A stretch of 64,000 nucleotides of DNA from Ruegeria sp. R13_0 (GTDB lineage Bacteria; Pseudomonadota; Alphaproteobacteria; Rhodobacterales; Rhodobacteraceae), in contig NZ_JAGHRB010000008.1 in the NCBI RefSeq assembly GCF_017743995.1, forward strand, positions 186,001-250,000, in the 5' to 3' direction. Shown here piece after piece: positions 54,393 to 63,414 of the stretch (position 1 is its first letter; every line of letters starts with the position of its first letter). The position numbers were made by a program, and so were the translations under genes. The notes under the pieces were generated by a model, which worked only from the letters and a program-made list of their open reading frames with translations, was not told where the DNA came from and searched no databases.

Positions 54393-55295
54393 ATGTCATA
54401 CATCGAAAGCTTGCGGGTCTTCGTCAGGGTGATGGAGTTGGGCAGCATCACCTCCGGCGGCCGTGACCTGCGGCTGACACCGGCCGTGGCCAGCAAACGC
54501 CTGAAAGAGCTGGAGAACCATCTGGGCGTGCGCCTGTTCAATAGAACGACCCGCTCGATGACGGCAACAGAAGTCGGCGAGGTTTTCTATGATGAGGCCA
54601 AAGCCGTTTTGCTGGCGTTGGACCACGCCGAGGCGCGCGTCGCCAGTTTTTCGGACGCCCCCCGCGGCGCAATCCGCATCACAGCGCCTTTGGGGGTGGG
54701 GCGTAGGATTGTTGCGCCTCTGGTCCCTGATTTCTCGGAGCGTTACCCAGAGACCGAGATCCGCATGCGACTGTCCGATCGCAAAGTGGACATGATGGCC
54801 GATGGTTTGGATATTGCGTTCTTTATCGGAGAGCCGGGCGATTCCACGATGAAACTGCGGAAATTCGCGGATTGTGACCGGCTGCTATGTGCCTCGCCCG
54901 AATATCTGTCAGATTTCGGCGTGCCCAAAACGCCGGATGACCTATTGCACTCTCAGCACAATTGCCTGCTGCTGCGCTATCCCAGATCGCCCGAGTATTT
55001 CTGGACTTTGAACACCGACATGGGGCCGCGCAAACTTGAGGTTCGGGGCAAATACGATGCGGATGACGGCGATGTCCTGACGGATTGGGCTTTGTCGGGC
55101 AAGGGTATCGTCAACAAACCGCGCTTTGATGTGAAAGAGTATCTCGTGTCAGGCCAACTGGTCGAGGTTCTGCCGGCAACACCGCCCTTGCCGACCATCT
55201 TCGGCTGCCTCTATCCGCATAAGAAACTTCAGGACCCGAAGATACGCCTGTTCGTCGAACACATCGCGAAACACAGCAAAAGGTTCTTTGGATAA
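54393..55295 (+). CDS. LysR-family regulator, likely of purine catabolism (copy 1)
   Basis: This 300-residue LysR protein has its HTH in SYIESLRVFVRVMELGSITS and TPAVASKRLKELE. GGGAGGA precedes ATG 54393. It is divergent from xdhA and closely related to the LysR at 56671 (shared LGVRLF-RTTRS, DDGDVLTDWAL, and a C-terminal RLF-E-I segment). Control of xdh or puuD by a purine intermediate is inferred from position. Confidence 0.9.
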   Translation: MSYIESLRVFVRVMELGSITSGGRDLRLTPAVASKRLKELENHLGVRLFNRTTRSMTATEVGEVFYDEAKAVLLALDHAEARVASFSDAPRGAIRITAPLGVGRRIVAPLVPDFSERYPETEIRMRLSDRKVDMMADGLDIAFFIGEPGDSTMKLRKFADCDRLLCASPEYLSDFGVPKTPDDLLHSQHNCLLLRYPRSPEYFWTLNTDMGPRKLEVRGKYDADDGDVLTDWALSGKGIVNKPRFDVKEYLVSGQLVEVLPATPPLPTIFGCLYPHKKLQDPKIRLFVEHIAKHSKRFFG

Positions 55296-55336
55296 AGCGG
55301 CAGGAGGGTCCTGTATCAACTGCTACAAGTCGGGGC

Positions 55337-56569
55337 TTACTGGCCTCTGACCTCACGTACCCAAGCAATGATTGTTTGGCGGGCTTCGTCATCCATTTGA
55401 ACCGCGGCTGGCGGCGGCATCGCGTGGCTGATCCCGGCCTGCAGATAGATTTGATCAGCCTGGCGGGCGACATCGCCGGGCGTTTCAAGATAGACTTTCT
55501 TGGGCGCCCATTTCATTGTGCCGTAGACCGGCTCGCGTGCGTGACACATGGAGCAGTTGCCCAGAACCGTATCATAAGCGGCCTCGAACCCCTCGGCCGA
55601 GGCAAATTTCTGTTCATAGGGTGACAGTTCGCGCGCTTCCGCCTCTTCCCATGTCTCGCCGGACCGGACCGAGGACAGCCATGCAATTGCGATCATCAGA
55701 AGGACCGTGACTGCCCAGGTCCAATGAGGGCCTGTTCCAGTCGCATGCATCGTGTTGAAGTAGTGGCGAATGGTGACCCCGGTCAGGAAGATCAGGCTTG
55801 CAATGATCCATGAATACTCAGTGCCGAACGCCAGCGGGTAGTGGTTCGACAGCATCAGGAACACGACCGGCAAGGTCAGATAGTTATTATGGGTCGAGCG
55901 TACTTTGGCAATCTTGCCGTACTTGGCGTCAGGGGTCCGACCTGCCTTGAGGTCTGCGACCACGATGCGCTGGTTCGGCATGATCTGAAAGAACACATTG
56001 GCCGTCATGATCGTTGCGGTAAACGCCCCAAGGTGCAATAGCGCGGCCCGACCGGTGAATATCTGGTTGTAGCCCCAGGACATGATCACAAGGATCACGA
56101 ACAACAACAGCATCAGAACGTTGGGATGATCGCTCAGCTTAGACTTGCACATCTGGTCATAGAGCAACCAGCCAATGGTCAATGAGCCACCCGAGATCAG
56201 AATTCCCTGCCACAGCGCCAGATCGACCTTGGTCGGGTCCAGCAGGAACAGCTCTCCTCCGACCCAGTAAATGATCATCAGGAGCGCAGCACCGGACAGC
56301 CATGTGGTGTAGCTTTGCCATTTGTGCCAGGTCAGATGCTCGGGCATCCGGGCGGGCGCCACCAGGTATTTTACGGTGTGGTAAAACCCGCCGCCGTGGA
56401 CCTCCCATTCTTCGCCATAGGCCCCATCCGGCAGCGCAGGGTTTGGCTTAAGCATCAGGTCCAATGCGATAAAGTAGAAAGATGCCCCAATCCACGCCAT
56501 CGCAGTGATCACGTGCAGCCAGCGGACCGAAAAGGCAATCCACTCCCACATTACGGCCAGATCATACAT
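55337..56569 (-). CDS. puuD: Membrane urate oxidase PuuD with cytochrome c domain
   Basis: This 410-residue protein has about eight membrane helices (DUF989-type; WIAFSVRWLHVITAMAWIGA; THNNYLTLPVVFLMLSNHYP). A C-terminal cytochrome c domain has the heme motif NCSMCHAREP and a candidate axial Met in GISHAMPPPA. PuuD oxidises urate to 5-hydroxyisourate and passes electrons to the respiratory chain instead of producing H2O2. AGGAG precedes ATG 56569. It lies between two paralogous LysR genes. Confidence 0.93.
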   Translation of the reverse strand: MYDLAVMWEWIAFSVRWLHVITAMAWIGASFYFIALDLMLKPNPALPDGAYGEEWEVHGGGFYHTVKYLVAPARMPEHLTWHKWQSYTTWLSGAALLMIIYWVGGELFLLDPTKVDLALWQGILISGGSLTIGWLLYDQMCKSKLSDHPNVLMLLLFVILVIMSWGYNQIFTGRAALLHLGAFTATIMTANVFFQIMPNQRIVVADLKAGRTPDAKYGKIAKVRSTHNNYLTLPVVFLMLSNHYPLAFGTEYSWIIASLIFLTGVTIRHYFNTMHATGTGPHWTWAVTVLLMIAIAWLSSVRSGETWEEAEARELSPYEQKFASAEGFEAAYDTVLGNCSMCHAREPVYGTMKWAPKKVYLETPGDVARQADQIYLQAGISHAMPPPAAVQMDDEARQTIIAWVREVRGQ

Positions 56570-56613
56570 GGGTTTGCTCCTAAGATTCTTTGCTTCTGCT
56601 CACTCTATGCGAG

Positions 56614-56652
56614 ACTGCTTTGTTCTGGTATTGCTAGCAAAGACCAAGCAGT
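56614..56652. promoter_or_regulatory. Nested inverted repeats between puuD and LysR gene
   Basis: Outer arms ACTGCTT (56614-56620) and AAGCAGT (56646-56652) are perfect. Inside lies the palindrome TTGCTAGCAA (56631-56640). This 39-bp element fills much of the 101-bp divergent gap and ends 18 bp before the LysR start. It is a candidate regulator-binding site. Confidence 0.45.
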
Positions 56653-56670
56653 ATCAAAAAATGCAAAAAA

Positions 56671-57582
56671 ATGTCCTATCTAGATAACATCAGAACCTTT
56701 GTCCGAGTCTACGAGTTGGGCAGCATGTCCGCCGCAGGCCGCGATCTGAGGGTTTCTCCGGCCGTCACCTCGGCGCGGATATCGCAATTGGAGGAGCATC
56801 TGGGCGTGCGGCTGTTTCAACGCACGACGCGCAGCCTAACGCCGACCGAACAAGGGCAATCGTTTTATCGGGGGGCCGCTGAAATCCTTGAGGCCGTCGA
56901 AAATGCCGAGGCTCAGATCGTCAATATTACCGAGAATCTGAAAGGTTCTCTCTATGTCGCAGCGCCATTGGGTGTAGGTCGCAGGCTGATCGCGCCGCAG
57001 GTGCCAAAGTTCTTGGCCGAGTACCCCGAGGTCAACGTCAGGCTGAGGCTGACAGATCGCAAGGTCGACCTGACAACAGAAGGTTTGGATCTTGCGTTTT
57101 TCCTAGGGCAGCCCGAGGACAGCAACTTGCGCATTCGCAAGATCGCCGATGTGGAAAGGGTTCTGTGCGCCTCTCCGAAATACATTAAGAAACGCGGGAT
57201 GCCGGCAAGTGGAGACGATTTAATCGCCGACAATCACGAATGCCTAAACCTTCGCTTTCCGGGCGCGACCGAGTTTCAGTGGCTTCTCAGAACTCAAACT
57301 GGGCCAAAGCGATTCCGCGTCTCTGGTCGCTATGAATCGGACGATGGCGATGTATTGACGGATTGGGCGCTTGCAGGTCACGGGATCGCGCTGAAGCCGA
57401 TCTTTGAGATTGCACAGCACCTTAAGGCCGGAAATCTGGTTCCGGTCGCAACAGAAACGCCACCGGAACCCATTCAGATGGCGTGCCTGTTTACGCACCG
57501 CCGCATGCAAGACCCCAAAACGCGGCTTTTTATGGAGTTCATCATAGAGCGTATCAGATCTTCGATATCCGCGAATACCTAA
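56671..57582 (+). CDS. LysR-family regulator, likely of purine catabolism (copy 2)
   Basis: This 303-residue LysR protein is similar to the copy at 54393 along its whole length (HTH SYLDNIRTFVRVYELGSMSA; SPAVTSARISQLEEHLGVRLF). ATG 56671 is preceded by an A-rich stretch without a Shine-Dalgarno, so translation initiation may be weak or leaderless. It is divergent from puuD and convergent with uraH. Confidence 0.9.
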   Translation: MSYLDNIRTFVRVYELGSMSAAGRDLRVSPAVTSARISQLEEHLGVRLFQRTTRSLTPTEQGQSFYRGAAEILEAVENAEAQIVNITENLKGSLYVAAPLGVGRRLIAPQVPKFLAEYPEVNVRLRLTDRKVDLTTEGLDLAFFLGQPEDSNLRIRKIADVERVLCASPKYIKKRGMPASGDDLIADNHECLNLRFPGATEFQWLLRTQTGPKRFRVSGRYESDDGDVLTDWALAGHGIALKPIFEIAQHLKAGNLVPVATETPPEPIQMACLFTHRRMQDPKTRLFMEFIIERIRSSISANT

Positions 57583-57592
57583 AGCGGAGACC

Positions 57593-57946
57593 TTAGCTGC
57601 CGCGATAGGTCGAGTATCCAAAGGAGGAAAGAAGTAGAGGCACGTGATAGTGAGACTGCTCGGACATCCCGAACCGGATCGGGATTACATCCAAAAAACG
57701 GGGATCTTCTGGCGGGGTGTCTGAGGCATCTAGATACGCGCCAGCATAGAAAACCAGTTCATACTCGCCCGTTGAAAACTCGGATTGCGGCAGAATCTGT
57801 TCGTCGGTTCTGCCGTCGTCATTTGTCACCAGCGCTTTCAGCAAAGTGCGGTCTGTGCCATTGATACGGTACAGCTCGATTTTCAGCCCTTTGGCGGGGC
57901 ACCCCCGCGCTGTATCTAAAACGTGTGTGGTCAGGTAACCGGTCAT
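57593..57946 (-). CDS. uraH: 5-hydroxyisourate hydrolase
   Basis: This 117-residue transthyretin-like enzyme hydrolyses 5-hydroxyisourate, the PuuD product, to OHCU. Motifs are the N-terminal [14 protein letters not shown], a central HYHVPLLLS and the diagnostic C-terminal YRGS. ATG 57946 has AGGAG eight bases upstream; the GTG at 57955 is too close to that site. It is divergent from the puuE-uraD gene. Confidence 0.95.
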   Translation of the reverse strand: MTGYLTTHVLDTARGCPAKGLKIELYRINGTDRTLLKALVTNDDGRTDEQILPQSEFSTGEYELVFYAGAYLDASDTPPEDPRFLDVIPIRFGMSEQSHYHVPLLLSSFGYSTYRGS

Positions 57947-58092
57947 TTGTGCCACTCCTAAAGTTGCTTATTTCTTAGTCTGTTTTCTCGTCCGAGGGCA
58001 AAGCCAGACTGTCCGAAACTGCTTTTCGTATTTTTTGAAAAATTTCTTTGATTATCCGGAGTATTGAGGAACTCAAGAAGAAGGAAACAGAT

Positions 58093-59505
58093 GTGAAGCC
58101 TTATCCACGAGATATGACCGGCTACGGCAGTCAAATGCCGAAAGCCAACTGGCCCAATGGGGCCCGGATCGCGATTCAGATCGTATTGAACTATGAAGAA
58201 GGTGGCGAAAACAACATCTTGCACGGTGACGCGGCCTCTGAGGCGTTTTTGTCCGAGATCACTGGTGCGGCCCCCTGGCCGGGGCAGCGGCACTGGAACA
58301 TGGAATCGATCTACGAATACGGCAGCCGTGCTGGGTTCTGGCGTGTTCACCACCTTTTGCAGGACCTGCCCGTGACCGTTTATGGCGTGGCGACCGCTCT
58401 GGCGCGCGCCCCGGCACAGGTTGCGGCGATGAAACATGCAGGCTGGGAGATCGCGAGCCATGGGCTGAAATGGATCGAACACAAGGACATGGACTCGCAA
58501 GACGAGCGTTCCCAGATCCGCGAAGCCATCCGTTTGCACACGGAAGTCACCGGCCATCCTCCGCGCGGTTGGTATACTGGTCGGTGCTCGATGAATACGA
58601 TCGATCTTGCAGCTGAAGAGGGTGACTTTGCCTATATCGCGGACAGCTATGCCGATGATCTGCCCTATTGGATCAAGGCAGGGGGCAAGGATCAGTTGAT
58701 TGTGCCATACACGATGGATTGCAACGACATGCGTTTCGCAATTCAGGCCGGATACACAAATGGTGAGCAGTTCGAAAGCTATCTGAAAGATAGCTTCGAC
58801 ATGCTCTATGCCGAGGGCACGGCGGGTATGCCGAAAATGCTCTCGATCGGGTTGCACTGCCGCTTGATCGGTCGTCCGGGTCGCGCCATGGCGCTAAAAC
58901 GCGCGCTGGACTATTTCAGACAACATGATGGTGTCTGGTTCGCGACACGTGAGCAGATTGCCGATCACTGGGCAAAGGAACACCCGCCGATGCAACGCCT
59001 CACCCCGTCCGAAATGGACCAGGCCACCTTTGTATCCGAATTTGGCGGCGTGTTCGAACACAGCCCATGGATTGCCGAAGGCGCGTTTGACCTCGAACTC
59101 GGACCGACACATGATAATCCGGCTGGCGTCCACAACGCGCTTGCGCGTGTATTCCGCACGGCCTCGACCGAACAGCGCCTTGGCGTTCTGACCGCGCACC
59201 CGGATCTGGCGGGCAAGCTTGCCGCCGCTGGGCGGCTGACCAAGGAAAGCACGGCGGAACAGGCCGGGGCTGGTCTGGATATGCTGACAGATGAGGAACG
59301 CGAAACCTTTACCGCGTTGAATGAGGCCTATACCTCCAAATTCGGCTTTCCCTTCATCATCGCCGTTAAGGACAACACGAAGGCCAGCATCCTGGAGGCC
59401 TTTCACCGCCGCATTGACAGTGATCGGGATACGGAGTTCGACGAAGCCTGCAGACAGGTCGAAAGGATTGCCGAGCTGCGCTTGATCGAGAAGTTCTCGG
59501 AATGA
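58093..59505 (+). CDS. puuE: Fused allantoinase (PuuE) - OHCU decarboxylase (UraD)
   Basis: Translation probably starts at GTG 58093 (VKPYPRDMTGYG), with AAGGAAA upstream; the open frame extends to TTG 58048. The product is 470 residues. Residues 1-305 are a PuuE polysaccharide-deacetylase-fold allantoinase (NYEEGGEN, SHGLKWIEH, IGLHCRLIGRPGR). Residues about 308-470 are UraD (FVSEFGGVFEHSPWIAE with the catalytic His, and SKFGFPFIIAVK). One polypeptide thus makes (S)-allantoin from OHCU and opens it to allantoate. The fused form is known in other proteobacteria. The stop overlaps allA as ATGA. Confidence 0.92.
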   Translation: MKPYPRDMTGYGSQMPKANWPNGARIAIQIVLNYEEGGENNILHGDAASEAFLSEITGAAPWPGQRHWNMESIYEYGSRAGFWRVHHLLQDLPVTVYGVATALARAPAQVAAMKHAGWEIASHGLKWIEHKDMDSQDERSQIREAIRLHTEVTGHPPRGWYTGRCSMNTIDLAAEEGDFAYIADSYADDLPYWIKAGGKDQLIVPYTMDCNDMRFAIQAGYTNGEQFESYLKDSFDMLYAEGTAGMPKMLSIGLHCRLIGRPGRAMALKRALDYFRQHDGVWFATREQIADHWAKEHPPMQRLTPSEMDQATFVSEFGGVFEHSPWIAEGAFDLELGPTHDNPAGVHNALARVFRTASTEQRLGVLTAHPDLAGKLAAAGRLTKESTAEQAGAGLDMLTDEERETFTALNEAYTSKFGFPFIIAVKDNTKASILEAFHRRIDSDRDTEFDEACRQVERIAELRLIEKFSE

Positions 59506-59987
59506 CCATCGAGCTGAAACTGCAGCCCCTGACCCCCGAGGCCTTTGCGCCGTTTGGAGATGTGATTCAAGCGGCGGGTGAGGTGGACAAGTACATCAAT
59601 CAGGGCAAATGCGCCCGCTATCATGACCGGGCCGAATTGGATTTCCAAGACGGTCGTTCGGGGATCAGCGTGTTCCAGTCCGAGGCTTTCAGCCTGCCGA
59701 TCACGCTGGATATGATGGAGCGTCACCCTGAGGGCAGTCAGGCGTTTCTACCATTTTCCGAAAAGCCGTTCGTTGTGGTTGTCGCGCCAGATGAAGATGG
59801 AAAACCCGGCCACCCGATTGCGTTCATAACTGCGCCGGGGCAGGGGGTGAACTATCACCGTAACACCTGGCACGGCGTTCTGACCCCGCTCCATGATCCG
59901 GGCCTTTTTGCGGTCGTGGATAGAATTGGAACTGGACCCAACCTGCAGGAGCATTGGTTCGAGGTCCCGTACCTTATCGTCGAATAA
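59502..59987 (+). CDS. allA: Ureidoglycolate lyase
   Basis: This 161-residue cupin-like enzyme splits (S)-ureidoglycolate into glyoxylate and urea. Family segments are LTPEAFAPFGDVIQA, MERHPEGSQAFLPF and GVNYHRNTWHGVLTPL. It overlaps the puuE-uraD stop by 4 bp. Its glyoxylate product is the input of the bhc operon just downstream. Confidence 0.93.
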   Translation: MTIELKLQPLTPEAFAPFGDVIQAAGEVDKYINQGKCARYHDRAELDFQDGRSGISVFQSEAFSLPITLDMMERHPEGSQAFLPFSEKPFVVVVAPDEDGKPGHPIAFITAPGQGVNYHRNTWHGVLTPLHDPGLFAVVDRIGTGPNLQEHWFEVPYLIVE

Positions 59988-60089
59988 TTCGCCAGAAAGC
60001 GCGCGGGGTATCGCGCCTTCTCTGCGCACGAGGTTGGAGCTGCGGCGAGAACCCAGCGCCTAGCAACACCTTCCGGGTGGAATGACATT

Positions 60090-60111
60090 GGCCGGGGCAA
60101 GAACCCCGGCC
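60090..60111. terminator. Perfect GC-rich hairpin between allA and bhcD
   Basis: GGCCGGGG and CCCCGGCC form a perfect eight-pair stem with a six-base loop (CAAGAA), in the 173-bp gap between two convergent genes. There is no strong T run on either side. It probably acts as a bidirectional terminator. Confidence 0.55.
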
Positions 60112-60160
60112 GTTGCAAACCGAGGGGCGACTTGCCGCTTGGAAACAGGTGCCAGCGAGG

Positions 60161-61126
60161 TCAGAAATCAACCTTGATCGCGATCCCTTTTTCTACGGCA
60201 AGGTCGACCACCGCTGCGGCCACCGCAAGATCCTGCAGGCCAACGCCCGTGCCGTCGAACAATGTGATCTGATCATCTGCCGAGCGGCCCTCGTACGTTC
60301 CATTGATGACCGCGCCAAGCTGCGCGACGTCGCTTTGGCTGATCAGTCCTTCGGCCACGGCGTGCTGTGCCTCGCCGATGGTGACGGATTGCGCGACCTC
60401 GTCCGTGAAGACACGCGCCCCGGCCAGCAGGGCGGATTCGACCTCTTGCTTGCCTTTGGTGTCTGTTCCCATGCAAGCGACATGCGTTCCAGGGCTGACA
60501 TGGCGCGCCATAAGCGAAGGTTCAAAGGCCGAAGTGATCGAGATGATCACATCCGCCTCGGTCATTCCGTCAAGTTCGACCGCCTTAAATGGGACACCTG
60601 CCTCAACAGCGACTTTCTCGATATTGGGCAGCATTTCCGGGTGGTAATTCCAGCCAATGACCTTTTCAAAGCTACGCTGTTCCAGCGCGGCGCGCAGTTG
60701 GAAGGCGGCCTGATGGCCTGCTCCGATCATACCGATCACTTTGGCATCCGCGCGGGCCAGATGTTTGATCGACACGGATGAGGCCGCCGCTGTGCGCAGT
60801 GCCGTCAGTAGGTTGCCGCCAACCATCGCCGAAGGTTTGCCTGTGTCGGGATCGAACAGGAAAACCGTGGATTGGTGGTTGATCAACCCACGTTTCTCAA
60901 GATTGTTCGGCCAGTAACCGCCTGCCTTCAGGCCCAAAGTCAGGCCGGTGCGGTCAAAACCACCCTTGAAGCCATACAGAGCGTCTTCGTGGCCGATGGC
61001 CTCACGCACGACAGGGAAGTTATAGGCATCGCCTGCGGCCATTGCTGCAAAGACGCTTTCGACGGCATCAAAGGCCGCTTGGCGGGTCATCAATCCGGCG
61101 ATCTCGCGCTCGGGTACGATCAACAT
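60161..61126 (-). CDS. bhcD: Iminosuccinate reductase of the beta-hydroxyaspartate cycle
   Basis: This 321-residue ornithine cyclodeaminase/mu-crystallin family protein starts at ATG 61126 (MLIVPEREIAGL); the open frame upstream is not homologous. The nucleotide-binding motif is GMIGAGHQAAFQLRAA, with GTHVACMGTDTKGKQE in the C-terminal part. Generic annotation would be ornithine cyclodeaminase. Its position after bhcA-B-C identifies it as BhcD, which reduces iminosuccinate to aspartate and closes the cycle. Confidence 0.88.
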   Translation of the reverse strand: MLIVPEREIAGLMTRQAAFDAVESVFAAMAAGDAYNFPVVREAIGHEDALYGFKGGFDRTGLTLGLKAGGYWPNNLEKRGLINHQSTVFLFDPDTGKPSAMVGGNLLTALRTAAASSVSIKHLARADAKVIGMIGAGHQAAFQLRAALEQRSFEKVIGWNYHPEMLPNIEKVAVEAGVPFKAVELDGMTEADVIISITSAFEPSLMARHVSPGTHVACMGTDTKGKQEVESALLAGARVFTDEVAQSVTIGEAQHAVAEGLISQSDVAQLGAVINGTYEGRSADDQITLFDGTGVGLQDLAVAAAVVDLAVEKGIAIKVDF

Positions 61127-61236
61127 GTCAATCTCCACTTGGAATTCGTTCGCCCGTGCGCTTGTCCCGAAGGGAGAGGAGGCACACGGGCGAGGCTCAG
61201 GCTGCTGTCGAGCCAGATTTCTTTGATTTTTTGGCC

Positions 61237-62400
61237 TTAGTAGGCGCGGCCGCGGGCGGATACGGGCCAGACGGCCTCGACCTTGCCGTTGCGCACGCCG
61301 ACATACCAATCATGCACATTGGCTGTTGGGTCGCAGTGACCGGGCACCAGCTTGAGCTTGTCATTGACCTTGAGAACACCATCCGTATCCATCACAACGC
61401 CATGTTCGTCCGAGCATTTGATGTACTCAACATCGTCGCGTCCAAACACGACGGGTAAGCCGCTGTCTACCGATTGCGCCTTGAGGCCCGCATCGACGAT
61501 CGCCTTGTCAGCCTTGGCGTGGCTCATGACGCTGGTCAGGATGAACAGAGCGTTCTCCCACTCGCCCCGGTCGATACGGTTGCCGTCTTTGTCCAGAATG
61601 CGGCCGTAATCGGCATCCATGAAGGCATAGGACCCGCATTGGAGCTCATTGTAGACGCCCGAGTTGGACTCGAAGTAGTATGAGCCGGTACCGCCGCCAG
61701 AAACCAACTCGCAATCGATGCCTTCCGCCTTAAGGCCGTCAACGGCGTCTTTGACCATCTCAATTGCGGTATCCAGCTTTTCCTTACGCGCCTCGTAGCT
61801 GTCGAGATGCTGCATCGCACCCTGATAGGCCTGAATGCCGGTGAATTTGAGGTTGTCGGCCGCCTCGACCGCTTTGGCAATTTCGATCACCTGAGGTATT
61901 GTGGTCACCCCGCACCGTCCCGCTCCGCAGTCAATTTCGACAAAGACCTCAAGTTGAGTGCCGTGATCGACCGCAGCACCCGAAAGATCGGCGACATTGT
62001 CAACATCGTCGACACATACGATAATGCGGCTGCCGAGTTTTGGCAGGCTGGCCAGGCGGTCGATCTTGGCAGGGTCGCGCACCTGGTTCGACACCAACAC
62101 GTCCTTGATCCCACCGCGCACGAAAACTTCGGCCTCTGAGACCTTCTGACAGCACACGCCCACTGCTCCGCCGAGGCGTTCCTGAAGTTTCGCTACATCG
62201 ACGGATTTGTGCATTTTGCCGTGAACACGGTGGCGCATGCCGTGGGCTTTGGCATAGTCGCCCATCTTCTTGATGTTGCGTTCAAGCGCATCGAGATCCA
62301 GCACAAGGCTGGGGGTCTGGATATCTGCTTCATCCATTCCGGGCTTGGCCGGAATGTCATAGCCCACTTCGAATGCGTCGAGATTGGTCATATCTTTCAT
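61237..62400 (-). CDS. bhcC: Beta-hydroxyaspartate aldolase
   Basis: This 387-residue PLP enzyme is of the D-threonine aldolase-like fold. The Schiff-base lysine is probably Lys62 in VHGKMHKSVDVAK. SGGGTGSYYFES binds the phosphate. A C-terminal metal site is suggested by PGHCDPTANVHDW. It condenses glyoxylate and glycine to beta-hydroxyaspartate. AGGAA precedes ATG 62400. Gene order with bhcB and bhcD supports the assignment over a generic D-threonine aldolase. Confidence 0.9.
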   Translation of the reverse strand: MKDMTNLDAFEVGYDIPAKPGMDEADIQTPSLVLDLDALERNIKKMGDYAKAHGMRHRVHGKMHKSVDVAKLQERLGGAVGVCCQKVSEAEVFVRGGIKDVLVSNQVRDPAKIDRLASLPKLGSRIIVCVDDVDNVADLSGAAVDHGTQLEVFVEIDCGAGRCGVTTIPQVIEIAKAVEAADNLKFTGIQAYQGAMQHLDSYEARKEKLDTAIEMVKDAVDGLKAEGIDCELVSGGGTGSYYFESNSGVYNELQCGSYAFMDADYGRILDKDGNRIDRGEWENALFILTSVMSHAKADKAIVDAGLKAQSVDSGLPVVFGRDDVEYIKCSDEHGVVMDTDGVLKVNDKLKLVPGHCDPTANVHDWYVGVRNGKVEAVWPVSARGRAY

Positions 62401-62442
62401 GTCCGTATTCCTGTGTCGGGATTGATGTCTGTTGCGGCTGGG

Positions 62443-63414
62443 TCAGGTGTTCAGCCAGGGCAGCTTGTCCAGATCGACATTGCCACCGGTGATGATCAGG
62501 CCGACCCGCTTGCCTTTGAACGCGTCGGGGTTCTTGAGGATCGTAGCCAGAGGCACGGCCGAGGACGGCTCCATCACGATCCGAAGGTGTTTCCACGTCA
62601 GCTTCATGGCGTCGATGATCTCTTGTTCCGAGGCCGTGTAGATCTCGGAAACGTGGTTCGAAACGAAGTGCCACGTGAGATCTTTCAGCGGCACCAACAG
62701 GCCGTCAGCGATGGTTTTCGGCGCATCATCGGCGATGATGTGACCCGCCTTGAAGCTGCGATAGGCGTCATCCGCCTGTTCGGGTTCCGCCGCAATGATT
62801 GCGGTTTCTGGCGCAAGGGTGGACAGGGTCAGGCACGTGCCGGACACCATGCCACCGCCACCAATGGGGGCAACCACCGCGTCCAGACCATCGGTCTGCT
62901 CAATGAATTCGCGCGAGCAGGTGCCCTGTCCGGCGATCACCCGCGGATCATTGTAAGGATGGACAAAATCCCCTCCCGTGGCCGCCTGAACCTGGGCGAA
63001 AGTCGCCTCGCGCGAGGTGGTCGAGGGCTCACATTCTGTGATTTTGCCTCCGTAGCGACGCACCGTGTCTTTCTTGGCCTGAGGCGCCGTGCGCGGCATC
63101 ACCACGTTGCACGGAATACCGCGCCTCGATGCGGCATAGGATAGGCACGACGCGTGGTTGCCGGAGGAATGGGTCGCAACACCTTTCTGTGCTTGTTCCT
63201 CTTCTAGGGCAAACACTGCGTTGGTCGCGCCGCGTACCTTGAAAGCACCCGGTTCCTGAAAGTTCTCGCATTTGAAGAACAGCTGGGCGCCCGTCAATTC
63301 GTTCAAGTAGTCCGAGGTCCGAACCGGGGTCCGGCGGATGTAAGGCTCGATCCGGGTATGCGCTTCGAGCATGTCCTCATAAGTCGGGATATACAACGAG
63401 AGGTCCTTCATCAT
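62443..63414 (-). CDS. bhcB: Beta-hydroxyaspartate dehydratase
   Basis: This 323-residue fold-type II PLP enzyme is threonine-dehydratase-like. Lys59 lies in EPGAFKVRGATNA; SSGNHASCLSYAA and PIGGGGMVSG bind the cofactor. It converts beta-hydroxyaspartate to iminosuccinate. ATG 63414 overlaps the bhcA stop (ATGA). No regulatory ACT domain is present, unlike biosynthetic threonine deaminase. Confidence 0.92.
   Translation of the reverse strand: MMKDLSLYIPTYEDMLEAHTRIEPYIRRTPVRTSDYLNELTGAQLFFKCENFQEPGAFKVRGATNAVFALEEEQAQKGVATHSSGNHASCLSYAASRRGIPCNVVMPRTAPQAKKDTVRRYGGKITECEPSTTSREATFAQVQAATGGDFVHPYNDPRVIAGQGTCSREFIEQTDGLDAVVAPIGGGGMVSGTCLTLSTLAPETAIIAAEPEQADDAYRSFKAGHIIADDAPKTIADGLLVPLKDLTWHFVSNHVSEIYTASEQEIIDAMKLTWKHLRIVMEPSSAVPLATILKNPDAFKGKRVGLIITGGNVDLDKLPWLNT

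Noticed and set aside
60161..61126. Ornithine cyclodeaminase
   Set aside because: The family fold matches, but placement directly after bhcA-B-C fits iminosuccinate reductase better.
61237..62400. D-threonine aldolase in a threonine pathway
   Set aside because: Gene context with bhcA, bhcB and bhcD points to beta-hydroxyaspartate aldolase.
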